A program made the translations under genes and the position numbers. This document shows positions 34,958 through 43,525 of a stretch of 64,000 nucleotides of DNA, one piece after another. The stretch spans positions 1 to 64,000 of the forward strand of contig NZ_JHEH01000010.1 in NCBI RefSeq assembly GCF_000715505.1. The letters are read 5' to 3'. The notes under the pieces are model-generated. The model searched no databases and was not told the DNA's origin. It worked only from the letters and a program-made list of their open reading frames with translations. Numbering within the stretch: the stretch's first letter is position 1; the number at the start of each line of letters is the position of its first letter. The DNA is from Thioclava dalianensis. GTDB lineage: Bacteria; Pseudomonadota; Alphaproteobacteria; Rhodobacterales; Rhodobacteraceae.

Positions 34958-36154
34958 TCAGCCCGCTTTCGGGACGGAACGGGGCTCTTGCTCCGACGGC
35001 TGGTGTAAGATGCATTGCCCGCGACCCGCCGCCTTGGCCGCGTAGGTCGCAACATCCGCGTCCCACAAGATCCGGGCTTTCTCGGGGGCGGCGTAATCTA
35101 TCGACCGCACGACACCGAGTGAACCGGAAATCCGGGATTCCGCCCCCTCGAAGCGAATAGGCTCGGACAGGCGCCCGATCAGCCGCGCGCCCAGTTCCGC
35201 GATCTGTTCGGGCGTCATCGTACCGCGCATGAGCAGCACAAACTCATCGCCGCCCATCCGTGCCGCGAGATCGCCCACGCGCAACGAGTCCCGCAAGATC
35301 TCAGAGACGACGCCCAGCACATAATCGCCCGTCGCGTGGCCCAAACTGTCATTGACCTGCTTGAAGTGATCAAGGTCGATCTGAACGAGGGTAAAGCCCG
35401 CGCCGCCACGTGCCGCCCCCGCCAAAGCCTGATCCAGTGCTGCATCCATCGCACGGCGGTTGGCCAAGCCTGTGAGCGGGTCACTCAGCGCTTGCGCCTC
35501 GGCGGCCTTGCGGGCCTTGTCGAGACGCGAGGTGAGCGCGCGCAATTCCCCCGTCACAAGCGCCTTGGCCTCTTGCTGATACAGCAAATCAATCGCGAGA
35601 TCCGCCGGAGAGAAATCTCCATCCGTCAGGGCGAACTCGGCCACGGCCTCACGCAAGTGAATGCCGAAACTGAGGCTCAGCAAGATGCCTGCCTCACCCG
35701 CTTGCCCGACACTGAACGCCTCTCCGCGCAGGCCAATCCCCGGCGCCTCGACAAGCGTGAGATGCACGATACGCTGCTGTGCCAAGCGCATCAGCGAGGC
35801 CCCACATCGACCCATCCGGCGATCGCAACTCTGCGCCTGGTTCTGCGCGGCGCAAAGGGGCGTACCGGCATCTTGGCATCTCTCAAGCCGATCGCGGCTG
35901 CGCCCAATCCGGAAGAAGCGCTCAAATGGCTGACCAAGTACCGAGCGACCACCCATGGCCTTCTGCAAGGTCGCGCCCAAGGCGCAAATTTTGCCCTGCG
36001 GATCGACCCAAAGAAACATCGGCAGCAAGGCCCCGAGGATCGGGACGAGTTGCTCAAACTCCTGCGCACGTGTCGCAGTTCGTGCGATCACCTTGCGCAG
36101 GGCATCGCGGGACGCGAGCCCCTGACTGGGCGCAATCTCGGGCGCCCCGTTCAT
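34958..36154 (-). CDS. diguanylate cyclase with H-NOX-associated (HNOBA) domain
   Basis: A 398-residue cytosolic c-di-GMP synthase. Residues about 30-215 match the haem-NO-binding-associated fold (LLPMFLWVDPQGKICALG, then FSPADLAIDLLYQQEAKALV), followed by a coiled coil and a GGDEF domain (about 225-385) with an intact RMGGDEF active site and an inhibitory I-site RxxD (RVGD) five residues before it. No membrane segment. The ATG overlaps the H-NOX stop, so the two proteins are coupled and expected to interact. In studied systems H-NOX binds NO at haem and controls the cyclase; here the H-NOX partner seems unable to bind haem conventionally. Confidence 0.92.
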   Translation of the reverse strand: MNGAPEIAPSQGLASRDALRKVIARTATRAQEFEQLVPILGALLPMFLWVDPQGKICALGATLQKAMGGRSVLGQPFERFFRIGRSRDRLERCQDAGTPLCAAQNQAQSCDRRMGRCGASLMRLAQQRIVHLTLVEAPGIGLRGEAFSVGQAGEAGILLSLSFGIHLREAVAEFALTDGDFSPADLAIDLLYQQEAKALVTGELRALTSRLDKARKAAEAQALSDPLTGLANRRAMDAALDQALAGAARGGAGFTLVQIDLDHFKQVNDSLGHATGDYVLGVVSEILRDSLRVGDLAARMGGDEFVLLMRGTMTPEQIAELGARLIGRLSEPIRFEGAESRISGSLGVVRSIDYAAPEKARILWDADVATYAAKAAGRGQCILHQPSEQEPRSVPKAG

Positions 36155-36741
36155 CCGGCGCCCCCCACGGCGTGCGACAGTTCGAACGCCCGACCCCGGC
36201 TATGACTGTGATCGAGCAGTCGGAGCGACAAACGCTCAGTCCCATCGGGGGCGGGGTCGATCAGTTCGATCAGCGCCAGCGCACCGTAATCATCTGCCAT
36301 CGCGCGCACCAAACCGGCCAGCACAGCGCCCCAGCCGGGCTGCGCGGCGCGCACTTCAAGCGCGAAATGATCTTTCTCCCCCTCAAGCAAGAACAGTTCG
36401 GGCAGATGCAAATAGTCGAGCGCCATCTGCGTGCGCCCCTGCAATTCATTCAACGATCTGAGAAAATCGACGAAATCCCGCCCGCCATAGCGTAAGAGGC
36501 GCCGCACCGCTTCGCGGGTGGTCAGATAGGCGCCAAGATCCTCCAGCAGGTCGAGCCGCCCGCGATTAAGCCGGGTACAAGCCGCCTCGATCAGCGTGTC
36601 GGTTACCGCTTCATCATAGCCCAGCATCGCTTCGAACCCCTCTTCCGGGATTGAGCTCCGCTGTGCGATATCGCGCCAGACCTCCTCTCCGAACGTATCG
36701 GACAGGAAATTTTGGATAGATCGATTGACCAAGCCCTGCAT
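36151..36741 (-). CDS. H-NOX-fold protein lacking the haem-anchoring residues
   Basis: A 196-residue protein with clear H-NOX shape (MQGLVNRSIQNFLSDTFGEE, then GGRDFVDFLRSLNEL). By-eye alignment shows all four diagnostic residues changed: the proximal His is Gln101 (LNELQ instead of LDNLH), and the YxSxR motif is Val130, Ala132 and Gln134 (EVRAAQ). The spacing is otherwise kept, and the offset to the reference numbering (102, 131, 133, 135) is a constant one residue. It overlaps the downstream HNOBA-GGDEF gene. The usual NO/O2 sensing role is therefore doubtful; it may bind another ligand or act as a structural partner. Confidence 0.85.
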   Translation of the reverse strand: MQGLVNRSIQNFLSDTFGEEVWRDIAQRSSIPEEGFEAMLGYDEAVTDTLIEAACTRLNRGRLDLLEDLGAYLTTREAVRRLLRYGGRDFVDFLRSLNELQGRTQMALDYLHLPELFLLEGEKDHFALEVRAAQPGWGAVLAGLVRAMADDYGALALIELIDPAPDGTERLSLRLLDHSHSRGRAFELSHAVGGAG

Positions 36742-36801
36742 GATGCCTCCATCGGCACATGCTATGCTCCAAGCCTTAACAATCCCCGAAGATCTGAGCG
36801 C

Positions 36802-38517
36802 TTAGCGCATCCTCGGCACCAGAAGCGCGCCATTCACGGAAAGCGCCGAGAGCCCGCTTGGCACGATCTTGTAATCCCCCGCGACAATCGCCGCGATCAC
36901 CGCTTCAGGATCGACCGGAGCGCCGCCGAGTGCGCGCGTCACGCCATCAAACTGCCAGACATCTCCCGAGCGTGAGAACGCACGCACCGGGGGCTGGCCC
37001 GGCGCTGCGACCACCAAAAGGGCGTCCTGACCGGTGTGATCGGGCCGAAAATTCGCGACGACGACGGCGCAGATCGGTCGCTTGGCGGTCCCGGTCAGGC
37101 AGATATTGCCTCCGCGCGCGCGCGCCTGCTCTGCGATCAGCGTGAGCAACCCCACAGGGATCGGCGCCGATCCGGTCGGCACCGCGATTGCTGCGCGCAA
37201 CGCGGCGAGATCGCTCTCTCCGCTGGCCTGCCCGTCACGCGGGTCAAGCGTTGCAAGCGCGCGCGCCAGATCCGGGTCGCTCTCGGCCTTGGCGCGAAGC
37301 TGCGCGACGGCCTCCTGACCGGGCCGCCCCCAGTCGCGCCCCATCCGATAGAGCGGCAGGCGTGACGCCGGAACCTCCCCCGCCGCGTAGCGCGCCAGTT
37401 GCGACTGTGCGGCTATCGTGTTGGCGTCGATCAGCGGCGTCAGCCACAGCACCGCCGCTGCAATCAGACCACCCGCCATCGCGATATTTACACGTCGAAT
37501 ACGCGCCATCCAGCCGCGCCCTGTCAGCACAGACCCGCCATAGCCAAGCCCGTAGCCCGCCAGCACGCAGAGCACCACCGTCTGTCCCACCAGCGCCGGG
37601 GTCCATCCGATCTGGGCGACCCTATGCGCCAAGCTCCATACAGCGACCGCAACGAGCACGGGCAGCACGACTGCGAGCGCCTTTGCTGCGTTGCGCGGCA
37701 ATCGGGTCGCCACGGCCTCGCTGTCGTCGCGCTCGACAGCTACCGAGATCATCGTGATCGCGGCGAGTGCCATCGCAATCAAGGTCTGACCGATCGACAG
37801 GCCGGGCACGCCCTCGCGCCCCAAACGCAGCGCTAGGCCAATGAGGAAAACGACGACCACAACAAGCACAACGGGCAGTAGCAGGCGCAGCAAACGCAGC
37901 AGCAAGAAGGGCGAGATCATGTCCTCGCGCTCAGTCACCACGGCCATGGCGAGGCCCAAAATGGCCCCCGACAACCCAAGCGCCAGCGCCGTGTTGCGAA
38001 ACAGCTCTTTGAGCAGATTGATCCCAACGCTCTCCAGCAGTTCTGACGACAGATAAAGCAGCAACCAGACCAGCGCGACAAAGAGCCAAGCCGCCCCGTA
38101 GCGCACCACGATCATCCATGACTGCGCGAACAAGACAGGGTAATTCCCTAGGCACCTGCGCCCCTCTTGCACGTAGGCCACGGCAAAGGGGATCGGCACG
38201 GCGCCGAGCACGAAAAGCGCCAGCACCCCGGCGGGCATCTGCGCTGCGACCGAGCGGGCGGGGTCGAGCGCGCCCGCCGCCCACCAGCCCAGCACGCTAG
38301 GCGCAATCGCGATACCCGCGGCCCCCAAAGCGGCACGGCGCAGACCGATCTCGCCCAGCATGGCCAGACAGGCCCCGAAAAACGCGACACCTGCAACCCC
38401 AAACCCAAACACCGCGCGCGGGCTTAGCGACAGCCCCCCGAGCGAGTCCGACTGCAGCGCCCAGAAAAACAGCCCGGCCAGCAGGCCGATGATGACATGT
38501 TGGACACGATCACCCAT
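36802..38517 (-). CDS. DUF4153 polytopic membrane protein
   Basis: A 571-residue inner-membrane protein. The N-terminal 380 residues contain about ten hydrophobic helices, including a leucine-rich segment around LLRLLLPVVLVVVVVFLIGL; the C-terminal 180 residues are soluble and hold a DUF4153-type domain. The role is unknown. The start at 38517 overlaps the end of the HAD phosphatase gene by 8 bases; an earlier in-frame start adds non-hydrophobic residues that belong to the HAD reading region. Confidence 0.8.
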   Translation of the reverse strand: MGDRVQHVIIGLLAGLFFWALQSDSLGGLSLSPRAVFGFGVAGVAFFGACLAMLGEIGLRRAALGAAGIAIAPSVLGWWAAGALDPARSVAAQMPAGVLALFVLGAVPIPFAVAYVQEGRRCLGNYPVLFAQSWMIVVRYGAAWLFVALVWLLLYLSSELLESVGINLLKELFRNTALALGLSGAILGLAMAVVTEREDMISPFLLLRLLRLLLPVVLVVVVVFLIGLALRLGREGVPGLSIGQTLIAMALAAITMISVAVERDDSEAVATRLPRNAAKALAVVLPVLVAVAVWSLAHRVAQIGWTPALVGQTVVLCVLAGYGLGYGGSVLTGRGWMARIRRVNIAMAGGLIAAAVLWLTPLIDANTIAAQSQLARYAAGEVPASRLPLYRMGRDWGRPGQEAVAQLRAKAESDPDLARALATLDPRDGQASGESDLAALRAAIAVPTGSAPIPVGLLTLIAEQARARGGNICLTGTAKRPICAVVVANFRPDHTGQDALLVVAAPGQPPVRAFSRSGDVWQFDGVTRALGGAPVDPEAVIAAIVAGDYKIVPSGLSALSVNGALLVPRMR

Positions 38518-39229
38518 CGCGCCCTGCCCGTCCCTGTTGCCGCAGCCACTCCGGGATCGCACCGATATCGGGCAGGACGGCAACGGCGACGGGGGCCAGA
38601 TCCGCTTCGCTGGCCGGACCGCTCAGAACGCCAAGCCCGCGCATGCCCGCCGCCCGTGCTGCGTAGAGGTCGTGACGGCTGTCACCGACCATCACAACGG
38701 CGGAGGGATCGAGCCCGAAACGGTCGGCAAAGGCCAAAAGCGGCCCCGGCTCCGGCTTTGCACCAAAGCCACTGTCATAGCCGATGATCATGTCGAACAG
38801 CTCGTGAATCTCGGCGCGGCGGGCATGGGTATGGGCCGTGGCCTCGGAATCATTGGTGCAAATCCCGAGCCGCAGGCCTTGTGCACGGAACGTTTCCAGC
38901 AAGGGGCGCAACGGCACTGGCGCCACCAGCGGCACCTGCTGGGCGGCAGCGTCGAGCGAGGCGATCAGGTCTGCGCGCTCATATCCCGGCAAAAGCGGCA
39001 AAAGCAGATCCGCCACCTCGCCTGCCGTTCCCGCGATCACCGGCGATTGCGGATAGAAACGGGCATGATCGAGGTCGAAAGCGATAGCCGCCGCAAGCCC
39101 CCGAAGATGCAGTTCACTGCGCGCCAAGGCCTTCAGCTGACCGCTGGCCCAGGCACCCCAGGTCGCGTCGAAATCGAACAAAGTGCCATCCTTATCGAAA
39201 AGGATCGCCTGAATTTCGCCGGTTGCCAT
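38510..39229 (-). CDS. HAD-family phosphatase (phosphoglycolate phosphatase-like)
   Basis: A 239-residue haloacid-dehalogenase phosphatase. The four HAD motifs are seen: LFDKDGTLFDFD (motif I, nucleophile Asp), GICTNDS (motif II Thr), a Lys in GAKPEPGP (motif III) and VVMVGDSRHD (motif IV). The cap is of the small helical class. Family members such as Gph release phosphate from 2-phosphoglycolate, which would feed the GlcDEF oxidase, but other sugar phosphates are possible. Start at ATG 39229 with AAGGA 7 bases upstream. It lies between a DUF3572 gene and DUF4153. Confidence 0.88.
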   Translation of the reverse strand: MATGEIQAILFDKDGTLFDFDATWGAWASGQLKALARSELHLRGLAAAIAFDLDHARFYPQSPVIAGTAGEVADLLLPLLPGYERADLIASLDAAAQQVPLVAPVPLRPLLETFRAQGLRLGICTNDSEATAHTHARRAEIHELFDMIIGYDSGFGAKPEPGPLLAFADRFGLDPSAVVMVGDSRHDLYAARAAGMRGLGVLSGPASEADLAPVAVAVLPDIGAIPEWLRQQGRAGRDG

Positions 39230-39278
39230 TCTCACATCCTTCCGCTGATCGCGGCGCGAGACTGCCTCGTTCAACCGG

Positions 39279-39557
39279 TCAGGTCCAGTGCCTCTGATCA
39301 CCGCGTCCCAGCACTGTGCGCGCACCCGCCAAGTCTTCGGGCGCAACGGCCAGATCGGCGGCGCAGTCGAGCACCCACTGGTCGTTGAGCATAAGGTAGT
39401 CCAGCACACCGCAAAGGAAATCCGGGTCGCCCGCCTGCGCCCGCAGATCCTCCTGCGAAGCCCCGGTATGGGCAAGAAACCCGTCGATCAGCGTCTCGTT
39501 CGACACCAGCCAGCCCAAAGACCTTATCGCGAGGATATGTGCGGAATCGTGCTGCAT
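39279..39557 (-). CDS. DUF3572 protein
   Basis: A 92-residue acidic helical protein with the DUF3572 core (ALAIRSLGWL-type helix, here ILAIRSLGWLVSNETLIDGF, and DPDFLCGVLDYLMLNDQWVL). It is found across Alphaproteobacteria as a small conserved protein of unknown function. It begins the leftward group with the HAD phosphatase 49 bases downstream. Confidence 0.88.
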   Translation of the reverse strand: MQHDSAHILAIRSLGWLVSNETLIDGFLAHTGASQEDLRAQAGDPDFLCGVLDYLMLNDQWVLDCAADLAVAPEDLAGARTVLGRGDQRHWT

Positions 39558-39655
39558 GTGCGCCCTGCCCCAAAGTTCGGAAACACTTTGTTAACGCTTG
39601 AGGTGCTAGCTTCAAGCCAAAGTCGCAAAATGCGCTCATTTCGGGCAGGAGGCCC

Positions 39656-41047
39656 ATGGCCGGATCGATCCTCATCGTCGATGACGTCGCAACCAATCGC
39701 ATCGCACTCAAGGCGATGCTGTCTGCCGCACGCTACGAAACCTGTCAGGCCGCCAGCGGCGAAGAAGCGATCGCCGTTGCGATAGAGCAAAAGCCAGAGT
39801 TGATCCTGCTCGACATCGAACTGCCAGATATCGACGGCGTTACGGTGATCACGCGCCTGCGTGAAATGGCCGCGACCCGCTACATCCCGATCATCGCCAT
39901 CACGCCCAGCGACACGCCCGAGCAGCGTCTGGAGCTGTTGCAAAGCGGCGCCAATGACATTTTGTCGAAACCTTTCAACGAACTGGTTATGCTCGCCCGG
40001 CTACGCAGCCTGATGCGGGAATATGCAATTGATCGGGAGTTTTTGCGCCGCGAGACCGCGTGCAGCGAGCTTGGCTTTGCCGAGGCGCAAAGCGATTTCC
40101 GGCCGCCAGCGCGCATTGCGGTCATCGCGGCCCGTCCCGACTCGGCGCTGCGCTCGAAACGTGCACTGGCGCGCGAACTGCCCGGTGACCAGATCAAGAT
40201 CCTGAGCCGCGAAGAAACGCTCGCGCGCCCCGGTGCCGAATGCGCGGCGGATATTTTCCTGATCGAGGCGGGGCTTGCGCAACGCGGTGACGGGCTGCGC
40301 CTGATGTCCGAGCTGCGCTCGCGTCCCGAAACATCCAACGCGGCCATCGTGATCTGCACCCGGGCGGACGCACGCGAAACGCAGGCGACCGCGCTGGATC
40401 TCGGGGCCAATGATCTGGCGCCCATCGATCTTTCCTGCCGGTTTGCCGCGCGCGAGACCGCGCTGCGCGTAACAGCGCAACTGTGCCGAAAATGCAGACT
40501 AGCGCGACAGCGCGATGCGTTGGACGAGGGGTTGCGGCTGGCGATGGTCGACCCGCTCACCGGGCTCCACAATCGACGCTATGCGCTCACCCATCTGGCC
40601 CGAATGCAGGACCACGCGCGCAATACGCAACGCCCTTTTGCCGTCCTGATCCTCGATCTCGACCGATTCAAATCTGTCAATGACACCTACGGCCATACGG
40701 CCGGCGATGACGTCCTGATCGATGTGTCAAACCGGTTGCGCTCGAACCTGCGCAGCATTGATCTGATCGCCCGGCTGGGGGGGGAAGAATTCCTCATCGC
40801 GATTCCCGACACGACCCTTGCAGAGGCCGGGAGCGCTGCCGAACGCCTGCGCCGTGTGATCGACGAGTCTCCGATCCCGCTTGGCAACCGGCGCCGCATC
40901 TGGGTGTCGATTTCCATAGGTCTGGCGCTGGGGGGCACCTCTGCGAGCACCGCGCAGGATTTGATCGACCGGTCGGACGCCGCCTTGATGCGCGCCAAAA
41001 CGACCGGGCGCAATCAGGTCATGATCGATGCGGGAACGGCAGCCTGA
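39656..41047 (+). CDS. pleD: PleD-like diguanylate cyclase (receiver, degenerate receiver, GGDEF)
   Basis: A 463-residue soluble response regulator. The first receiver (1-120) has the phospho-accepting Asp53 in LLDIELP. The second receiver (about 150-275) has Glu in the corresponding position (DIFLIEAGLAQ), as in known PleD proteins where it acts as a dimerisation adaptor. The GGDEF domain has an active RLGGEEF motif with the I-site RSID five residues before it. It is divergent from DUF3572 and convergent with the Spy-like gene. Known PleD activity requires phosphorylation of the first domain by a kinase not present here. Confidence 0.93.
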   Translation: MAGSILIVDDVATNRIALKAMLSAARYETCQAASGEEAIAVAIEQKPELILLDIELPDIDGVTVITRLREMAATRYIPIIAITPSDTPEQRLELLQSGANDILSKPFNELVMLARLRSLMREYAIDREFLRRETACSELGFAEAQSDFRPPARIAVIAARPDSALRSKRALARELPGDQIKILSREETLARPGAECAADIFLIEAGLAQRGDGLRLMSELRSRPETSNAAIVICTRADARETQATALDLGANDLAPIDLSCRFAARETALRVTAQLCRKCRLARQRDALDEGLRLAMVDPLTGLHNRRYALTHLARMQDHARNTQRPFAVLILDLDRFKSVNDTYGHTAGDDVLIDVSNRLRSNLRSIDLIARLGGEEFLIAIPDTTLAEAGSAAERLRRVIDESPIPLGNRRRIWVSISIGLALGGTSASTAQDLIDRSDAALMRAKTTGRNQVMIDAGTAA

Positions 41048-41080
41048 CCGGATCGCACGGGTCCGAAATCCAATCCTAGA

Positions 41081-41587
41081 TTACTGCGCGTCGCGTTTTT
41101 GCGCCCGGCGCTCCTCGCGGCGTTTCTCGTGCTGCTCCACATCCTTCTGAAGCCGGTCAGCGAAGTCACGACGGTCGGCCACGCTCATCGCATCGAACCG
41201 CTCGAAAATCAGCGCGTCGCCAAGCTGCACCCGCTTGACCATCCGATCCTGATGGCGCGTGAGAATGGCTTTGACCTCGGCACGATCCCAGGGCTGCGCC
41301 TTGAGCGCGCCGATCAGCGCTGTCAGATCCGCACGCGCCTGCATCCGCATCGCGCGAAATTCGGGGGCGCGCTTTTGGGCTTCCTGCCGCAAGGCCTCCC
41401 GGTCTTCCGGGCTCAGCGATTTCGTGAAGATGCCCAGCGTGACGTCGCCGACGACCATGCGCGGCGGATGTCGATCATGCCCGAAGATCCCGCCGATGAT
41501 AACGCCGATCACCAACAGGTTGAGCGTGACCGACCCGATCAGCACCCACCGGATCAAACGGCGACTAGGGCTGCCTGTCACGGCCAT
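41081..41587 (-). CDS. periplasmic heavy-metal sensor/chaperone of the Spy-CpxP/CnrX type
   Basis: A 168-residue protein with an N-terminal membrane anchor (LIRWVLIGSVTLNLLVIGVIIGG region) and a periplasmic helical hairpin. The pattern is of the CpxP/Spy/ZraP/CnrX superfamily, including two long amphipathic helices with several Arg/Glu/His residues. The start overlaps the anti-sigma-like gene stop (TGATG). In CnrYXH-type systems such a protein senses metal and releases the sigma factor; that role here is inference from gene order. Confidence 0.85.
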   Translation of the reverse strand: MAVTGSPSRRLIRWVLIGSVTLNLLVIGVIIGGIFGHDRHPPRMVVGDVTLGIFTKSLSPEDREALRQEAQKRAPEFRAMRMQARADLTALIGALKAQPWDRAEVKAILTRHQDRMVKRVQLGDALIFERFDAMSVADRRDFADRLQKDVEQHEKRREERRAQKRDAQ

Positions 41588-41991
41588 CAGAACCCTCCTT
41601 CATCGACATAGGCGACCGTTTCCACCTCGGGCAAGAGATTCACCGTACCCAGATTTTCGCTTTGTTGCCAATAGCCTGAGGCAACCGTATCAACCTGCTG
41701 AGCGCCCATGAAGCCGATCCAGAGCCCCGCCAGACCCGCGGTCACCAATCCCCCCACGGCACCCCATCCGCCAAACAGCGTACGCAGGGTCTCGATGACT
41801 CCCGCGCGGGACTGACGCTCCGCGCGCGGGAGCGCAAAGCCCCGCTGCACCTCAAGCGCATCATCCATCACTCGCGCCATGAAACCCGCTGTAGGCTCGG
41901 GGGCGTTTGCGCGCGCCTCTCGCAAAAGCGCATCGATATGCGCTTCATCCTCGCGTGCCATCGTCTCGCGATCAAACCTTTTGTCATTCAT
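41587..41991 (-). CDS. putative anti-sigma factor (single-pass membrane protein)
   Basis: A 134-residue protein with a cytoplasmic N-terminal half of charged helices (MNDKRFDRETMAREDEAHID), a membrane helix (about 83-103, VGGLVTAGLAGLWIGFMGA) and a short periplasmic tail. This is the layout of an ECF anti-sigma factor; no zinc-binding HxxxCxxC is present. It starts 8 bases inside the sigma gene and is followed without a gap by the Spy-like gene. An upstream start at 42012 is less likely. Confidence 0.75.
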   Translation of the reverse strand: MNDKRFDRETMAREDEAHIDALLREARANAPEPTAGFMARVMDDALEVQRGFALPRAERQSRAGVIETLRTLFGGWGAVGGLVTAGLAGLWIGFMGAQQVDTVASGYWQQSENLGTVNLLPEVETVAYVDEGGF

Positions 41992-42568
41992 CGCCAAACC
42001 CCAATTCTTCACGCCGCCCGGACAAAAGAGCGGTCAAAGCGCGCTTTGCACGTGCTGTCAGACTTTCTACGGCTTCCACCCCGGTTTCCAGCGCTTCCGC
42101 GATTTCCGGATTGGACAGGCCCTCGATATGGCGCAGCGTCACCGCGAGCCTCTGGCGTTCGGGAAGCTGCTCAAGCGCCTCGTCCAACGCCGCCATCCGG
42201 TCGCGCACGATCAGATCCTCCAGCGCCGAGGCACGATCGTCGGCAATCTCGGGCGCCTCATCCAGACCGACATTGCGCCGCTTGCGCAGACGGTCCGTCG
42301 CAAGATTGCTGACCACCCTGTAGAGCCATGTGGAGACTTTCGCCTCTCCCGCACGCCAGTCAGGCGCGATCTTCCAGAGCCGCAAAAGCGCCTCTTGCGC
42401 GACATCCTCGGCCTCGGCTGCATCGCGCAGTTTACGCAGCGCCAGCCGATACGCCAACGGCCCAAGCCGAAGCGTGAGCGCACGCGCCGCCGCGGGATCG
42501 CCCTGCGCGTAAAGCTCCAATAGAGCTTCGTCGGTGCTGTCATTCATCGCATCAAGCGCCATATCCAT
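41984..42568 (-). CDS. ECF-type RNA polymerase sigma factor
   Basis: A 194-residue sigma-70 family factor with only regions 2 and 4. Region 2 includes YRLALRKLRDAAEAEDVAQE and the core-binding/-10 helix TWLYRVVSNLATDRLRKRRN; region 4 includes LEQLPERQRLAVTLRHIEGL then the helix-turn-helix SNPEIAEALETGVEAV. Starts at 42568 or 42562 (spacing from GGCGGA favours the second). It is encoded after the EF-hand gene and upstream of its putative anti-sigma factor. Confidence 0.92.
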   Translation of the reverse strand: MDMALDAMNDSTDEALLELYAQGDPAAARALTLRLGPLAYRLALRKLRDAAEAEDVAQEALLRLWKIAPDWRAGEAKVSTWLYRVVSNLATDRLRKRRNVGLDEAPEIADDRASALEDLIVRDRMAALDEALEQLPERQRLAVTLRHIEGLSNPEIAEALETGVEAVESLTARAKRALTALLSGRREELGFGDE

Positions 42569-42617
42569 TCCGCCAAACGCCTAGCGCGGATCGCACGCGC
42601 GCGCAATTGTCAGGCAC

Positions 42618-42646
42618 GGCCGGGGGCGCGCAGCACGCCCCCGGCC
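42618..42646 (-). other. strong hairpin between EF-hand gene and sigma factor gene
   Basis: A perfect 11-bp inverted repeat GGCCGGGGGCG / CGCCCCCGGCC (42618-42628 and 42636-42646) with a 7-base loop. No U tract follows in the leftward direction, so it is more likely an RNA-stabilising or partial-attenuation structure separating the first gene from the sigma operon than a complete terminator. Confidence 0.6.
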
Positions 42647-42662
42647 ACCGATCCCGACGAGA

Positions 42663-43328
42663 TCAGTTCTGCGGTGCGGGCGGTGCAGGCGGGGTGGCCA
42701 TGCCGCCGTCCTGCCCGTCCATCTGACCACCCATCTTGCCGCCCATTTTGCCGTGGTGCTCCATCTTGCCGTGGTGCTTGCGATCCATCTTGCCATGGTG
42801 ATGGCCATATTTGCCCATCCGCTCGTGCATCATCTTGCGCGCCGCCTTGATTTCCTCGGGGCTCAGCGCGCCGTCACCATCGCGGTCCATGCGCTCGAAC
42901 ACTCGGGTGGGCAGCGGGTGGACCATCAGCTCGGCTGCCGACAGCTCGCCATCCCCGTTGAGATCACGCGCCGCGAAGCGGGCCTTCACGCGCGCCTCGA
43001 TCCGGGTCTTTGCCTTGGCCATCTCGAAGTCCATCAGCTCTTGCTCCGAGATCTTGCCGTCGCCATTGGCATCCAGCGACTTGGCCTCGGCGGCCCGCTT
43101 GGCCTGAATCTCGGCCAGCGAGATCTTGCCGTCGCCGTTGGTGTCGAGCCCGGTCCGGTCAAAGCCAAAGAGCTTGCCGCCCGGCATGCCCGGCGCAGGG
43201 CTCGGGGTGCTGGTCTGAGACTGCGCATCGCCAGTGGCACTGTCTTGCGCGAAGGCGGGCACGCTCAGCACAAGGCTTGAGCTGGCGAGAAGAACTGCTG
43301 CGATGGTTTGCCTGTTCATGAAGGTCAT
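42663..43328 (-). CDS. secreted EF-hand protein with His/Met-rich C-terminal tail
   Basis: A 221-residue periplasmic protein with a signal peptide (cleaved near AFAQ, residue 28). Four canonical EF-hand calcium loops are visible at about 62-73 (DTNGDGKIS), 86-97 (DANGDGKIS), 122-133 (DLNGDGELS) and 148-159 (DRDGDGALS). The tail (about 170-208) is built of HHGKM/GGKM repeats, a likely transition-metal-binding segment. The start at 43328 is preceded by AGGAGA. As first gene of the cluster with the ECF sigma factor it is probably the sensed or regulated product. Functional connection is inferred from position. Confidence 0.9.
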   Translation of the reverse strand: MTFMNRQTIAAVLLASSSLVLSVPAFAQDSATGDAQSQTSTPSPAPGMPGGKLFGFDRTGLDTNGDGKISLAEIQAKRAAEAKSLDANGDGKISEQELMDFEMAKAKTRIEARVKARFAARDLNGDGELSAAELMVHPLPTRVFERMDRDGDGALSPEEIKAARKMMHERMGKYGHHHGKMDRKHHGKMEHHGKMGGKMGGQMDGQDGGMATPPAPPAPQN

Positions 43329-43434
43329 TTTCCTGGTCTCCTTTGAAACTCTGTCGGGGCCGTGTTCGGGCCGTCGATGTGAGTTCAAACGTGACCGGAG
43401 ATCGTTTCCGTCGCAGAACGGCCCGCCGGGCCGA

Positions 43435-43460
43435 GACGGGAGCGTGCCACGGCACTTTCC
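43435..43460 (-). promoter_or_regulatory. possible ECF-sigma promoter before the EF-hand gene
   Basis: On the minus strand GGAAAG (43460-43455), a 16-base spacer, then CGTC (43438-43435) resembles the general ECF promoter pattern (GGAAC, 16-17 bases, CGTC), about 100 bases before the EF-hand ATG. Position five of the -35 element differs. It would allow autoregulation of the cluster. Confidence 0.3.
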
Positions 43461-43525
43461 AAGTGAGGTGAAGATCTCCATATTGAGGGCGAGAGTTTCA
43501 GGTCCGCTGGCGCGGGAGGCCAAGC

